Program-made: the position numbers and the translations under genes
Notes under the pieces: model-generated
What the model was told of the DNA's origin: nothing
Database searches by the model: none
Seen by the model: the letters and a program-made list of their open reading frames with translations, nothing else
NCBI RefSeq assembly: GCF_014764705.1
Contig: NZ_JACXXG010000021.1
Coordinates: 17,777 to 81,776, forward strand
DNA: 64,000 nt
Source of the DNA: Stutzerimonas kunmingensis
GTDB lineage: Bacteria > Pseudomonadota > Gammaproteobacteria > Pseudomonadales > Pseudomonadaceae
Direction of reading: 5' to 3'
In this document: positions 24,996 through 33,050 of the stretch, in pieces
Numbering within the stretch: the first letter of the stretch is position 1
Layout of the letters: each line of letters begins with the position of its first letter

Positions 24996-25793
24996 TCAGA
25001 AATGCGCCTTGACGATGAAGTTGGTGACGTTGTTGTCGGTGTTGAAGGCGTCGGTGTCCTCGATGCCGTACTTGTTCGACCAGTAGTCGTATTCGATACC
25101 GACGTAGAGCTTGCCGGGCGTGTAGTCCAGCGCCTTGCCGAGGTCGTACTTGACCTGCGTGTTGAAGCTGAAGTTCTTCTTCAGCTCGGTGTTGCCGTTC
25201 TTCTTGTCGTTGACGACCCAGTCGATGTAGCCATCGAAGAGGATGTCCGACTTGCCGACCGGGAAGGTCATGGCCCAGGTCGGAGTGATCTGCCACTGGC
25301 CGCCAGGCTTGCCGGTGATGCCGTCGGGCTTGCGGTAGTAGGTGTTCAGGGAGAAGCGGTCGAAACCTGGAATAGCCAGATCCACGGCCGGGCCGAGCAG
25401 ATAGTTGCGATTACGGCCTTCGCCGCGTTCGTAGGTCGCGGAGATCAGCACATCCTTGATCGGACCGAAGGACAGGTCTGCGCCGCTGATCTTGCCCAGC
25501 GACAAGCGCGGGCTGAATTCACCGTAGTAGGTGTGGCCATCGCTGCCGGAGATGCCGTTGTACCACTTGTTATCGACGAACAGGAACATGTCCCCCCAGG
25601 TCCAGCCGCTGGCATGTTCGAAGGTAATGGTCTGTTGGATGTCGCCTTCCTTGCCACCTGCGGAGTCGACGGCGAAGTTCTTGCCGTACAGGTAGGTGAG
25701 GCTGTTGTTCTGCCAGAGCATTGGGCTGGCCATGGCTTGGCTGCTGAGGATGAACCCGGCCGCGAGGGCTGCGGTGGTCAGGCTGCGCTTCAT
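24996..25793 (-). CDS. Tsx/OmpK-like nucleoside-specific outer-membrane channel
   Basis: 265 residues. The start MKRSLTTAALAAGFI is chosen for the GGAGA 8 bases upstream, giving a signal peptide that ends near SQAMA. The mature part, ASPMLWQNNSLTYLYGKNF... EHASGWTWGDMFLFVDNKWY, and the C-terminal strand FIVKAHF fit the Tsx/OmpK family of 12-strand nucleoside channels. It should let nucleosides or bases across the outer membrane. A RutR-like operator and the RutR-like repressor gene next to it support a nucleobase role. Confidence 0.82.
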   Translation of the reverse strand: MKRSLTTAALAAGFILSSQAMASPMLWQNNSLTYLYGKNFAVDSAGGKEGDIQQTITFEHASGWTWGDMFLFVDNKWYNGISGSDGHTYYGEFSPRLSLGKISGADLSFGPIKDVLISATYERGEGRNRNYLLGPAVDLAIPGFDRFSLNTYYRKPDGITGKPGGQWQITPTWAMTFPVGKSDILFDGYIDWVVNDKKNGNTELKKNFSFNTQVKYDLGKALDYTPGKLYVGIEYDYWSNKYGIEDTDAFNTDNNVTNFIVKAHF

Positions 25794-26124
25794 TGAGTGT
25801 GTCTCCGTATTGGCATTTGAATGAGCTTGTAAGTTGTCCAAGCGGTCAGGCTTTGGTCACAAAGCAAGCGTCGCGCCAATACCGAATATCCCATTGAGGT
25901 TCTTGATAAGTAATTGATGGGAAAAGATTTATTTTTCGAAGACGAAACGTTTTGACTGATGGCAGTGTTGCCGGATGGGTGGTGAGCGCGTTGGCTTGAC
26001 CTGACCGATGCGTCAGCTTGCTTCAGTTTGGGGCGCTGCGATGGCCGATCGCCAGGCTCGCCACCGAAACGGTGCGTCGACTGGTCAAGGCAAAGTGAGG
26101 TGGGGTTCGCGTAGGGACGAAACG
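25794..26124. other. intergenic region upstream of the Tsx-like gene
   Basis: About 330 bases between the porin gene and the csgA terminator. It holds the RutR-like operator (25834-25849), an AT-rich stretch near 25900-25950 that may carry the promoter, and a small inverted repeat CACCG-AAA-CGGTG at 26062-26074. A half-site TGGTCAA follows at about 26081. No gene is seen. Confidence 0.5.
25834..25849. promoter_or_regulatory. RutR-like operator upstream of the Tsx-like gene
   Basis: TTGTCCA-AG-CGGTCAG matches the E. coli RutR palindrome TTGACCA-NN-TGGTCAA at 11 of 14 defined positions, with the same 2-base spacer. It lies 41 bases before the porin start. Because a RutR-like repressor gene follows the porin gene, this is probably its binding site. 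Confidence 0.55.
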
Positions 26125-26151
26125 CGACTGCCGGCAAGGCGCCGGCAGTCG
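26125..26151. terminator. terminator after csgA
   Basis: Perfect 11-base arms CGACTGCCGGC and GCCGGCAGTCG around AAGGC, 17 bases past the csgA stop. On the minus strand CGTTTCG follows, a short T-rich tail. Confidence 0.6.
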
Positions 26152-26167
26152 GGTGTAGCGAACGAAC

Positions 26168-27454
26168 TTACTGCTGGGTGACCAGGGCGGTGTTGTTCCA
26201 GCCGCTCTGGTTGATGTAGGCCGCATTGCCGTAGCCGGCCTGGCTGGCGACGGCGTCGTTGCCGAAGCCGTTCTGAGTCACCTTGATCAGGTGATCGGCG
26301 CCGCTCTGGCTCAGCATCACGTCGTTGAAGTAGCCTTCCTGGCGAACGGTGGCCAGGTTGTCGCGGCCGTCCTGTTCGATATCGGCTGTGTTGTTCGCAC
26401 CGTAGCTGACGCCGACGATCTCGTTGTCGACGCCGTGTTGTACGGCGTTGAGCTCATTAGCGACACCGTCCTGGTGGAAGTGCAGATCATTGCCTCGGCC
26501 CTCCTGCTCCACGGAGGCGACGTTGAAGCCGCCTTCCTGGATGGTCTTGGCAGTCTGATTGCGTCCGTCCTGGTATACGTCAGCTCGGTTATCTGTACCA
26601 GCTTGGTCAGTTGTAGCGGTGTTGTTACCGCCGAACCAGCCGTTGGTCTGCGTGATGCTCGAGTCGTTACGTTCGCCGTACTGCACGACGAAAGCGTTCT
26701 GCGCATTACCGCTCTGGTCCACATTGACAATGTTGTGGCTGCCGACGGAATCGACATACGCCTCGTGCTGCAGGCCGGTTTGCGAAACCATCGCGTCGTT
26801 GCGCCAGCCGCTCTGCTCGACTTCGGCGATGGAGCCGCTGCTGGCGACCTGCACCACTTGCGCATCGTTGTCGATGCCCTGCTGGGTGACGGTTGCGCGG
26901 TCGTGGTTGCTGAGGAACTGAGTGATGCTGGCGCTGTTCAGGTCGCCGTTCTGGTTGACCACTGCCTGGCTGCCATAGGTGGCGGTCTGGGAGATCAGGC
27001 CGTAGTTGTCCTTGCCGTCTTGGTTGGTGGTGGCGTTGGCCATGGTTGCGCCAGACTGGAAGGTTTCGGCGACGTTGTTGACGCCTTTCTGGTTCTGCGT
27101 GGCGCCAGTCTTGTAGGTGCCGGTCTGCTCTACCAGTGCATCGTTGCCCCAGCCGCTCTGGGTCTGGGTCGAGCCGGTCATCAACGTGCCGCTCTGGCGG
27201 GATTCGGCATTGTTGAAGTTGCCGGTCTGGGTCTGGGTGGCGGTAGTGGCTTCCGAGCTGATCTGCTCGACCATTGCGTCGTTGCTGAAGCCGCTCTGGT
27301 TTTGTGTGGCGAAGTTGCCCGAACCGCCGCTTTGCAGCACTTCTGCGTTGTTGTTGATGCCGTGCTGGTTCTGCTCCGAAGTGTTCTCGGCGGCAAAAGC
27401 CTGGGCAGTGGCTACGGTCAGAATGGCTGCTACAAGAGGTTTGAACTTAAACAT
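26168..27454 (-). CDS. csgA: curlin-repeat protein CsgA, extended form
   Basis: 428 residues: a signal peptide ending near AQAFA, then about 18 imperfect curlin repeats of 21-24 residues, each of the pattern Nx(A/V)xVxQxGxxN. The ATG at 27454 is chosen over a GTG at 27463 because GGAG lies 8 bases before it. It should be the main subunit of extracellular curli amyloid fibres, secreted through CsgG. E. coli CsgA has 5 repeats and 151 residues, so this one is about three times longer. Gln and Asn dominate and Gly marks the turns. The csgB gene is 38 bases upstream. Confidence 0.9.
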   Translation of the reverse strand: MFKFKPLVAAILTVATAQAFAAENTSEQNQHGINNNAEVLQSGGSGNFATQNQSGFSNDAMVEQISSEATTATQTQTGNFNNAESRQSGTLMTGSTQTQSGWGNDALVEQTGTYKTGATQNQKGVNNVAETFQSGATMANATTNQDGKDNYGLISQTATYGSQAVVNQNGDLNSASITQFLSNHDRATVTQQGIDNDAQVVQVASSGSIAEVEQSGWRNDAMVSQTGLQHEAYVDSVGSHNIVNVDQSGNAQNAFVVQYGERNDSSITQTNGWFGGNNTATTDQAGTDNRADVYQDGRNQTAKTIQEGGFNVASVEQEGRGNDLHFHQDGVANELNAVQHGVDNEIVGVSYGANNTADIEQDGRDNLATVRQEGYFNDVMLSQSGADHLIKVTQNGFGNDAVASQAGYGNAAYINQSGWNNTALVTQQ

Positions 27455-27501
27455 TTTTGTCACTCCATGGATGTTTTAAGTACAGCGGTATTTCCTTGGG
27501 A

Positions 27502-27993
27502 TTAGCGGTACTGGCGAACCACTACCGTCAGACCTCGGCCGCTCTGGCTGACATTGCTGCTATGCCCGCTGCCGGTCTGTTCGATGAGGGCTCGATTGCT
27601 CGAGCCCTGTTGTGCGATGGCGGCGCGGTTGTCCGAGCCGGTCTGTTCGATGTGGGCGTCATTGTCGAAGCCGTTCTGGCTGATCAGCGCTGCGTTGCCT
27701 TGGCCGATCTGCTCGATGCTGGCGCCGTTGGCGTAACCGCTCTGGATGATGTAGGCCTCCAGGTCGGAGCCGGTCTGGGCGATGCGGCCGGTCATGCTCT
27801 CGCCGGACTGCTGGATCAGCGCCACGGCGCCCTGGCCGCTGACGCCAGCGTGGGCGGATGGGTCTGCCGTGAGGTAGGCCAATTCGTTGGGGGCGAGATC
27901 GATCGAGGCGGGGATGTCGGCGTGGCTGGCGGTAGCCAGTAGCAGAACTGCGGGTAGCAGCAGGTCATGCGCAATCCGTTGCGAGCGTGTCAT
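27502..27993 (-). CDS. csgB: curli nucleator CsgB
   Basis: 163 residues with a signal peptide (LLLPAVLLLATASHA) and about five curlin repeats such as GNAALISQNGFDNDAHIEQTG. The end VVVRQYR is basic, as in the C-terminal repeat of E. coli CsgB that anchors the nucleator to the cell surface. GGACAGGA precedes the ATG. It likely shares a transcript with csgA; the hairpin at 28227-28249 separates both from csgG, so they probably have their own promoter in 27994-28226. Confidence 0.87.
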   Translation of the reverse strand: MTRSQRIAHDLLLPAVLLLATASHADIPASIDLAPNELAYLTADPSAHAGVSGQGAVALIQQSGESMTGRIAQTGSDLEAYIIQSGYANGASIEQIGQGNAALISQNGFDNDAHIEQTGSDNRAAIAQQGSSNRALIEQTGSGHSSNVSQSGRGLTVVVRQYR

Positions 27994-28226
27994 GGCGTCC
28001 TGTCCTGATGGGCTCTGATGTCGACATACTTGCCCCTAACCGGGGCGGCGAACATCCATCCAATGATTGAAAATGTTGTGATCTGGTGCGTAACGGGTGG
28101 TGATCAGCGATGCACGCTGCTGTCTCTGGGTGCGCTGCCCGGAAGCTCATGCGCAACGGCCGGGCAGGCGGCATCGCTATTGAGCGTGCCGTCAGCCGGG
28201 AAGGGGATTGCTAGGAAAGCTGAAGC

Positions 28227-28249
28227 GTCGTCGGCGTTGCGCCGACGAC
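28227..28249. terminator. terminator between csgG and csgB
   Basis: Perfect 10-base arms GTCGTCGGCG and CGCCGACGAC around TTG, 7 bases past the csgG stop. On the minus strand the tail GCTTCAGCTTTCC is moderately T-rich. It divides csgDEFG from csgBA; the remaining 230 bases to csgB should hold the csgBA promoter. Confidence 0.6.
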
Positions 28250-28256
28250 TTGGATC

Positions 28257-29087
28257 TCAGTCCAGCTTGCTCAGGTACTTGCTCAGCGCCGGATGCTCGC
28301 CACCGCTGCCTTCGGCGGTCTGCCAGAGGCGTCGGTCGACGCCCTGGGCGATCAGGTGCGCCACGGCAGCCTCGATCGCCGAGAGTACGCAGAGCTGCGC
28401 CGGCTCGTTGGTGGTGTAACCCGCCTCCGCTTCGAGCAGTTCCTTGAACTCGATGAACTTGTAGACGTTGGCGCTACGGCCGACGGAGAAGATCGTCTTG
28501 GTGGTCATCACGTTCGACAGCACCCTGCCGCTGCGCACGTCGATGGCCCGCAGGTTCACCGTGACCTGATCGACGCGGTATTCCTGCGACAGTCCGATGC
28601 CCAGATAGCGCGCACCCTGGCCGCCACTGCGTACGTTGGTTTCGTAGGCGACGATGGCACCTTCCATGATGATGTTGGCCGCCAGCAGCGACGGCAGCTC
28701 GGACTGGATATTGGGTGCCACGTCCGGCTTGGCCTGCGAGGCGCGGATGATCTTGCGCTCGGTCAGCACGTTCTGCAGGCCTTCACGCTCGAGCACCACG
28801 AACCAGCCACTGGCCTGCATGGCATCGACCAGCATGCTGGCCGCGCCCTGGGTCACCGCGGTGGAGAACGAACTGGCCGGAGTGGGCTTGTACTGGCCGG
28901 TCTGATCGCGAAAGCCGTACACCGCAGCCACCAGCGGGCCTTTCGGGCGCGGTAGAGCCAGCAGATCCTGGTAGGTCGAGGTGCGTGGGGTCAGGGTTGG
29001 CGGATGCTGGTCGGCAGACATGGGCTCGCGAACGGCGCAACCCTGCAGTACAGCCATCATCCCTATGGCTACGAATAGGCTTCTCAT
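28257..29087 (-). CDS. csgG: curli secretion pore lipoprotein CsgG
   Basis: 276 residues. The lipobox LQGC (Cys17) marks an outer-membrane lipoprotein. The CsgG core follows: VAAVYGFRDQTGQYKP near residue 53, ASMLVDAMQASGWFVVLEREGLQNVLTERKIIR near 85-117, and the transmembrane hairpin and C-terminal helix toward VNVYKFIEFKELLEAEAGYT. It forms the nonameric channel for CsgA and CsgB. Length matches E. coli CsgG (277). The gene is 22 bases downstream of csgF. Confidence 0.92.
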   Translation of the reverse strand: MRSLFVAIGMMAVLQGCAVREPMSADQHPPTLTPRTSTYQDLLALPRPKGPLVAAVYGFRDQTGQYKPTPASSFSTAVTQGAASMLVDAMQASGWFVVLEREGLQNVLTERKIIRASQAKPDVAPNIQSELPSLLAANIIMEGAIVAYETNVRSGGQGARYLGIGLSQEYRVDQVTVNLRAIDVRSGRVLSNVMTTKTIFSVGRSANVYKFIEFKELLEAEAGYTTNEPAQLCVLSAIEAAVAHLIAQGVDRRLWQTAEGSGGEHPALSKYLSKLD

Positions 29088-29109
29088 GGCCTTTGTTTCT
29101 CCTTGGGGG

Positions 29110-29526
29110 TCAGTTCTGACCGACTATGATTTCGGACATTTCGCCGGTGAGTCGGTCGGTGATTTCCACGATCAGCATGCCGGCGTCGCCGTTGTAGACG
29201 CGCACGATGAAATCGTCGGTGGTCACGGTGCCGGTCTTGCCATCGGTCACGCCGCTGAGCAGATCGCCCAGCAGGCGCGACTCCAGCTGGCTGGTGAAAC
29301 GGTCCAGGGCGGACTGGTTTTCCAGCAGCGAGGAGCGATCGATTGCATCCGGGTCCTTCTTGCTGTTCTGCGCCTGCGCGTTGCCGAGCAGCCAGGCACC
29401 GTTGAGCGGGCTACCGCCGAAGGATGGGTTGACGGGGGTGTACACCAGCTCGGTGGCGCTGGCGCCAGTGCTGAGCAGCAGGCCGGCGAGCAGCGTGCCG
29501 AGCGCCTTGTGAATGTGCTGTTTCAT
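29110..29526 (-). CDS. csgF: curli assembly factor CsgF
   Basis: 138 residues with a signal peptide ending near STGASA. The mature N-terminus TELVYTPVNPSFGGSPLNG is the conserved CsgF segment that inserts into the CsgG channel, and the C-terminal region ends LTGEMSEIIVGQN. It couples secretion to surface nucleation. The start overlaps the csgE stop by 4 bases. Confidence 0.92.
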   Translation of the reverse strand: MKQHIHKALGTLLAGLLLSTGASATELVYTPVNPSFGGSPLNGAWLLGNAQAQNSKKDPDAIDRSSLLENQSALDRFTSQLESRLLGDLLSGVTDGKTGTVTTDDFIVRVYNGDAGMLIVEITDRLTGEMSEIIVGQN

Positions 29527-29906
29527 AGTTCGTCCTTGGCCATGTCAATGTTGTCTTCGAACAACGCTTCGATCTTGCGTCGGTTGATTTCCTGCACCAC
29601 GAAATCGGCAGCCTCGTAGGCCGGTTCCTTCATGTCCGCCACGTTGGGCTGCAGGAAGCGGCGATACAGGGTCTGGTTCTCGTGCTCCACCCAGACCAGT
29701 ACGCCCCAGCGCGCCGAGGGCCTTTCCTTGATGGCAAGGTTGAAGTCCAGGGCGCTGATGTCGTTCAGGCGCTCGCAGAAGCGCAGGTAGAACTCGTGAC
29801 CGGAGCGGGAAACCGTGTTGTTGGTGATGAACCCTTGCAGCTCGGCTTCGTCGGCCTGAGCGGTCAGGCTCAACAGCAGCAGAAGCAACGCGGCGGTGCG
29901 TTTCAC
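29523..29906 (-). CDS. csgE: curli assembly/chaperone protein CsgE
   Basis: 127 residues with a signal peptide (LLLLLLSLTAQA). The mature part begins ELQGFITNNTVSRSGHEFYLRF, close to the E. coli CsgE pattern with VSxxGxxFY, and ends in helices rich in Glu/Asp. CsgE caps the periplasmic face of CsgG and selects curli subunits. Its ATG overlaps the csgD stop by 4 bases, so csgD-E-F are translationally linked. Confidence 0.9.
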   Translation of the reverse strand: MKRTAALLLLLLSLTAQADEAELQGFITNNTVSRSGHEFYLRFCERLNDISALDFNLAIKERPSARWGVLVWVEHENQTLYRRFLQPNVADMKEPAYEAADFVVQEINRRKIEALFEDNIDMAKDEL

Positions 29907-30553
29907 GACACCGCCTCACCAACGTGCGCCAGCACCAGTGAGGCACCCTGGGCGCGATTGCTGGCGCCGAGCTTGCGCAGGGCGTTGTGCACATGGCTCT
30001 TGATGGTGTGGATGCTCAGGTGCAGCCTTTCACCGATGGCCGCGTTGGACAGGCCCTGGCCGGCGAGCGCGAGGATCTGCTTTTCGCGCAGGGTCAGCTC
30101 GTCGATGACCTGATGTGCGTTGCTGAGCTGCCGGTAGCGACAGAGCAGCGTTTCCATCAGCTCCCTAGGTAGCCAGTCGCCCCCGGCGAGCATGGTCTGG
30201 ATACCGCGGACAAACATGGCGCGTGGCGTCGCGCGGTAGAAGACCCCGCGGATCCATGGGTGCGTTTCAACCAGTCTGCGCGCCTGATCGGGCTGGGCGT
30301 TGATCAATGCTAGCGGTGTGTCGCCGAACTGGCGGAGCAGGTGCACGCAATCGTTGCGGTCGTAGCTGGCGACATCGAGTAGCATCAGCGCGGAATCGAT
30401 CTGTTCGGATCGCGGCGTGACCATATGCACCAGTGTGCAGCTGGGGCAGTCGTACAGGTGCTGGCGCAGCGTGCTGTCGAGCAGCTTGCTGGCAGAGAGA
30501 AGCGTTATGCGGAATTGGGCTGGCTGGAAAGCCGGCGCGACGTCGTCTTTCAT
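29903..30553 (-). CDS. csgD: CsgD-type LuxR-family curli regulator
   Basis: 216 residues. The start MKDDVAPAF is chosen because AAAGGA lies 7 bases upstream; an ATG two codons earlier is too close to it. The C-terminal GerE/LuxR helix-turn-helix is LTLREKQILALAGQGLSNAA with IHTIKSHVHNALRKLG. The N-terminal receiver-like region lacks a clear phospho-acceptor aspartate, as in CsgD. By position it should activate the curli genes. Unlike E. coli, csgD and csgBA here face the same way. Confidence 0.82.
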   Translation of the reverse strand: MKDDVAPAFQPAQFRITLLSASKLLDSTLRQHLYDCPSCTLVHMVTPRSEQIDSALMLLDVASYDRNDCVHLLRQFGDTPLALINAQPDQARRLVETHPWIRGVFYRATPRAMFVRGIQTMLAGGDWLPRELMETLLCRYRQLSNAHQVIDELTLREKQILALAGQGLSNAAIGERLHLSIHTIKSHVHNALRKLGASNRAQGASLVLAHVGEAVS

Positions 30554-30673
30554 TCGCATGTCCTTTGCTGAATGTTGATGGGCAGTCCTTGATTGCGTGA
30601 CGCGCAGAGAGCGGTCCCGTCTGGAAATTGAAAGTAGTTCAGCTTTGCGACAAAAAAAAGTCAAAAGTTAAAT

Positions 30674-30697
30674 TTTTCGTCAGCATCCCGACGAAAA
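30674..30697. promoter_or_regulatory. palindrome in the csgD/lysE-like divergent region
   Basis: Arms TTTTCGTC and GACGAAAA separated by 8 bases, in an AT-rich stretch between the divergent csgD and exporter genes. The shape suits a dimeric regulator; none is identified. Confidence 0.45.
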
Positions 30698-30798
30698 GGG
30701 TGTTCAGAGAATCTGCTGGAACTCGGAATGCTTCCGTCCTAGAGTCTGATCTCTTGGATGGATGACCTCGGTCTGGCCACGTAGATGGAGATGGAGCG

Positions 30799-31434
30799 AT
30801 GGTTGATCCCGTGTTCTGGCTGGTGTTCTTCTCGGCGGCGCTGGCGCTGAACCTGTCGCCCGGGCCGGATCTGCTCTACGTGATTTCACGCACTCTGAGT
30901 GGCGGCCGCCGTATCGGTATGATTTCCGCCTGTGGCGTATGCAGCGGTGCGCTGGTGCACGTGGCGTTCGCCGCGCTGGGCATCTCGGCCATCCTCGCCA
31001 CTTCGGCGCTGGCGTTTACGGTGGTCAAGTACGTCGGTGCCGTCTATCTGCTGTATCTCGGCTATCAGGCTCTGCGCTCGGCCGGCGGCGGAACCGTGCT
31101 GGCCCTCAAGGCAGCACCGCAAGCGTCCGCCTGGAAAGCCTATCGCCAGGGCGTGCTGGTCGATCTGCTGAACCCCAAGGCGGCGATTTTCTTCATGGCT
31201 TTCCTGCCTCAGTTCGTCCGCCCCGAGCATGGCTCCGTACCGCTGCAGCTGCTGGTTCTCGGCGTGTTGGTGGTTGTGGTGGCGATCATCATCGAGTGCG
31301 CTGTGGTGCTGTTGGCGGCCCGCGCCACCCAGGCGTTGCGCGACAATCCGGCCATAAGCCAGTGGCTGGACCGGGCGCTGGGCTCGATGCTCATCGCGCT
31401 GGGTATTCGCCTAGGCTTGAGCGAACGCCTCTGA
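30799..31434 (+). CDS. LysE/RhtB-family amino-acid exporter
   Basis: 211 residues with about six hydrophobic segments. The N-terminal block NLSPGPDLLYVISRTLSGGRRIGMISACGV is the family signature, and LNPKAAIFFMAFLPQFV near residue 119 is another. GGAG precedes the ATG by a few bases. Such proteins export amino acids such as lysine, threonine or homoserine; the substrate here is not evident. Confidence 0.87.
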   Translation: MVDPVFWLVFFSAALALNLSPGPDLLYVISRTLSGGRRIGMISACGVCSGALVHVAFAALGISAILATSALAFTVVKYVGAVYLLYLGYQALRSAGGGTVLALKAAPQASAWKAYRQGVLVDLLNPKAAIFFMAFLPQFVRPEHGSVPLQLLVLGVLVVVVAIIIECAVVLLAARATQALRDNPAISQWLDRALGSMLIALGIRLGLSERL

Positions 31435-31510
31435 AGAGGGAATTGATCGCCCCCTTGCGGCTCTCATGAGAGAAGGGCGGCCCTTCGGCAGCCCGTGATG
31501 GGAGCTGCGT

Positions 31511-31966
31511 ATGTCACAGCAGAGCAAGAACACCTCGGCCGGCCTGATCCCCTGCCTGCGCTATCGCGATGTGGCCATCGCCATCGACTGGCTGAGTCGG
31601 GCCTTCGGTTTCGAATGCCAGCGCCTGTACCGCGACGACCTGGTCGGCATCACCCATGCACAACTGGCTTTCGGCAACGGCATGCTGATGGTCGGGCCTG
31701 TAGTGGATTCTGAGTACGGCCAGCAACTGCGTCAGCCCGACGAGATTGGCGGCGCATCCACCCAGGGCATCTACGTCATCGTCAACAGCGCCGATGCGCT
31801 CTACGCCCAGGCCAAGGCGGCCGGGGCGCAGATCGTCGTTGAGCTCAAGGACGAGGATTACGGCGGTCGCGGCTTCACCTGCCGCGATATCGAAGGGCAT
31901 CTGTGGAGCTTCGGCACCTACGACCCCTGGGCGGACGAAGCGGCGGGAAGCGTCGCCCAGGCTTGA
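31511..31966 (+). CDS. VOC-family (glyoxalase/bleomycin-resistance fold) protein
   Basis: 151 residues: one glyoxalase-like unit starting LIPCLRYRDVAIAIDWLSRAFGF and ending GRGFTCRDIEGHLWSFGTYDPW. The final DIEGHLWSFG supplies a metal-ligand-like Glu region (DPxGxxW type). Function cannot be assigned beyond the fold. It is 76 bases after the exporter gene and 100 before the SDR gene, all on the same strand. Confidence 0.78.
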   Translation: MSQQSKNTSAGLIPCLRYRDVAIAIDWLSRAFGFECQRLYRDDLVGITHAQLAFGNGMLMVGPVVDSEYGQQLRQPDEIGGASTQGIYVIVNSADALYAQAKAAGAQIVVELKDEDYGGRGFTCRDIEGHLWSFGTYDPWADEAAGSVAQA

Positions 31967-32068
31967 GTACGTTCCTGCGCGCGGGGCATCGCGCCGACCA
32001 TCGTGGGGAATGTTCGGCGCAGCGTCGCTGTCAGCTTAACTACGACAGCAGACTGCGGAGGAACGACG

Positions 32069-33043
32069 ATGGCCTACGGAAAACTCTACGGCGCCCTGGT
32101 GGTGCTGACCGGTGCGTCCAGCGGCATCGGTCGCGCCGCTGCCCAGGCTTTCGCCCGCCAGGGCGCGCGACTGGTGCTTGCCGCGCGTGACGTCGAAGCG
32201 CTGACGGAAACCGCCGATGAATGCCGCGCGCTCGGTGGCGAAGTCCTGGTGGTGCCCACCGATGTCACCCACAGCGACGAGGTCGAAGCACTGGCCAGCG
32301 CTGCGGCGGAGTTCGGCCAGGGGCGCATCGATGTGTGGATCAACAATGCCGGCATCGGCGCGGTCGGCGCGTTCGACGAGACGCCACTGGATGCCCATGA
32401 ACAGGTGGTGCAGACCGATCTGCTCGGCTATCTGCGTGGCGCCCATGTGGTGCTGCCGTACTTCAAGCAGCAAAAGAGCGGTGTGCTGATCAATACGCTG
32501 TCGGTCGGCAGCTGGGTAGCGCAACCTTTCGCGGCGGCCTATTCGGCCAGCAAGTTCGGCCTGCGCGGCCTGTCCCAGGCGCTGCGCGGCGAACTGGAAG
32601 CCTGGCCGGGGATACACATCTGCGATGTGTATCCCGGCATTGTCGATACCCCCGGCTTTCGCGACGGCGGCAACTACGCCGGGCGCTCGTTGCAGCCGCC
32701 GCCACCGCTGCTCGATCCGCGTCAGGTGGCCAATGCCATGGTCAGTCTGGCCCTGCATCCGCGCCACACCACGTCGGTCGGGGCCACCGCCACATTGCTG
32801 CGCCTGGCGCATTTCCTCACCCCGGGCTTTGATCGACTCAATGGGCTGCTGACCGGCTTCGCGCTTGGCCGGGCGCAGCGAGTGGCGCCCTCGTCAGGCA
32901 ATCTCTTTCATCCGCCGCTGGGGCAACGGCGCATCGATGGTGGCTGGCGCTCGTCGTCGGATGATGACAAGCGCTGGCTGTTTATCGGCGGCGTGGCAGC
33001 CGGGTTGATCGGTCTTGGCGTATGCCTGGCGCGGCGGCGCTGA
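32069..33043 (+). CDS. SDR-family oxidoreductase with C-terminal membrane anchor
   Basis: 324 residues. The start MAYGKLYG is chosen for GGAGGA upstream. The cofactor motif TGASSGIG lies near residue 14, NNAG near residue 92, and the catalytic YSASK near residue 155 (serine in NTLSVGS). Residues 155 onward carry the SDR core, and the C-terminal end (LFIGGVAAGLIGLGVCLARRR-like) is a membrane segment followed by arginines. Substrate unknown. Confidence 0.82.
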   Translation: MAYGKLYGALVVLTGASSGIGRAAAQAFARQGARLVLAARDVEALTETADECRALGGEVLVVPTDVTHSDEVEALASAAAEFGQGRIDVWINNAGIGAVGAFDETPLDAHEQVVQTDLLGYLRGAHVVLPYFKQQKSGVLINTLSVGSWVAQPFAAAYSASKFGLRGLSQALRGELEAWPGIHICDVYPGIVDTPGFRDGGNYAGRSLQPPPPLLDPRQVANAMVSLALHPRHTTSVGATATLLRLAHFLTPGFDRLNGLLTGFALGRAQRVAPSSGNLFHPPLGQRRIDGGWRSSSDDDKRWLFIGGVAAGLIGLGVCLARRR

Positions 33044-33050
33044 CACGCTG

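Noticed and set aside
26291..27505. A 404-codon plus-strand frame opposite csgA
   Set aside because: Mirror of the repetitive csgA sequence; repeats in the opposite frame are an expected by-product.
26168..27993. Regular short repeats that could suggest a CRISPR-like or tandem DNA array
   Set aside because: The periodicity is at protein level (curlin repeats of about 66 bases with variable bases) within csgA and csgB, not identical DNA repeats with spacers.
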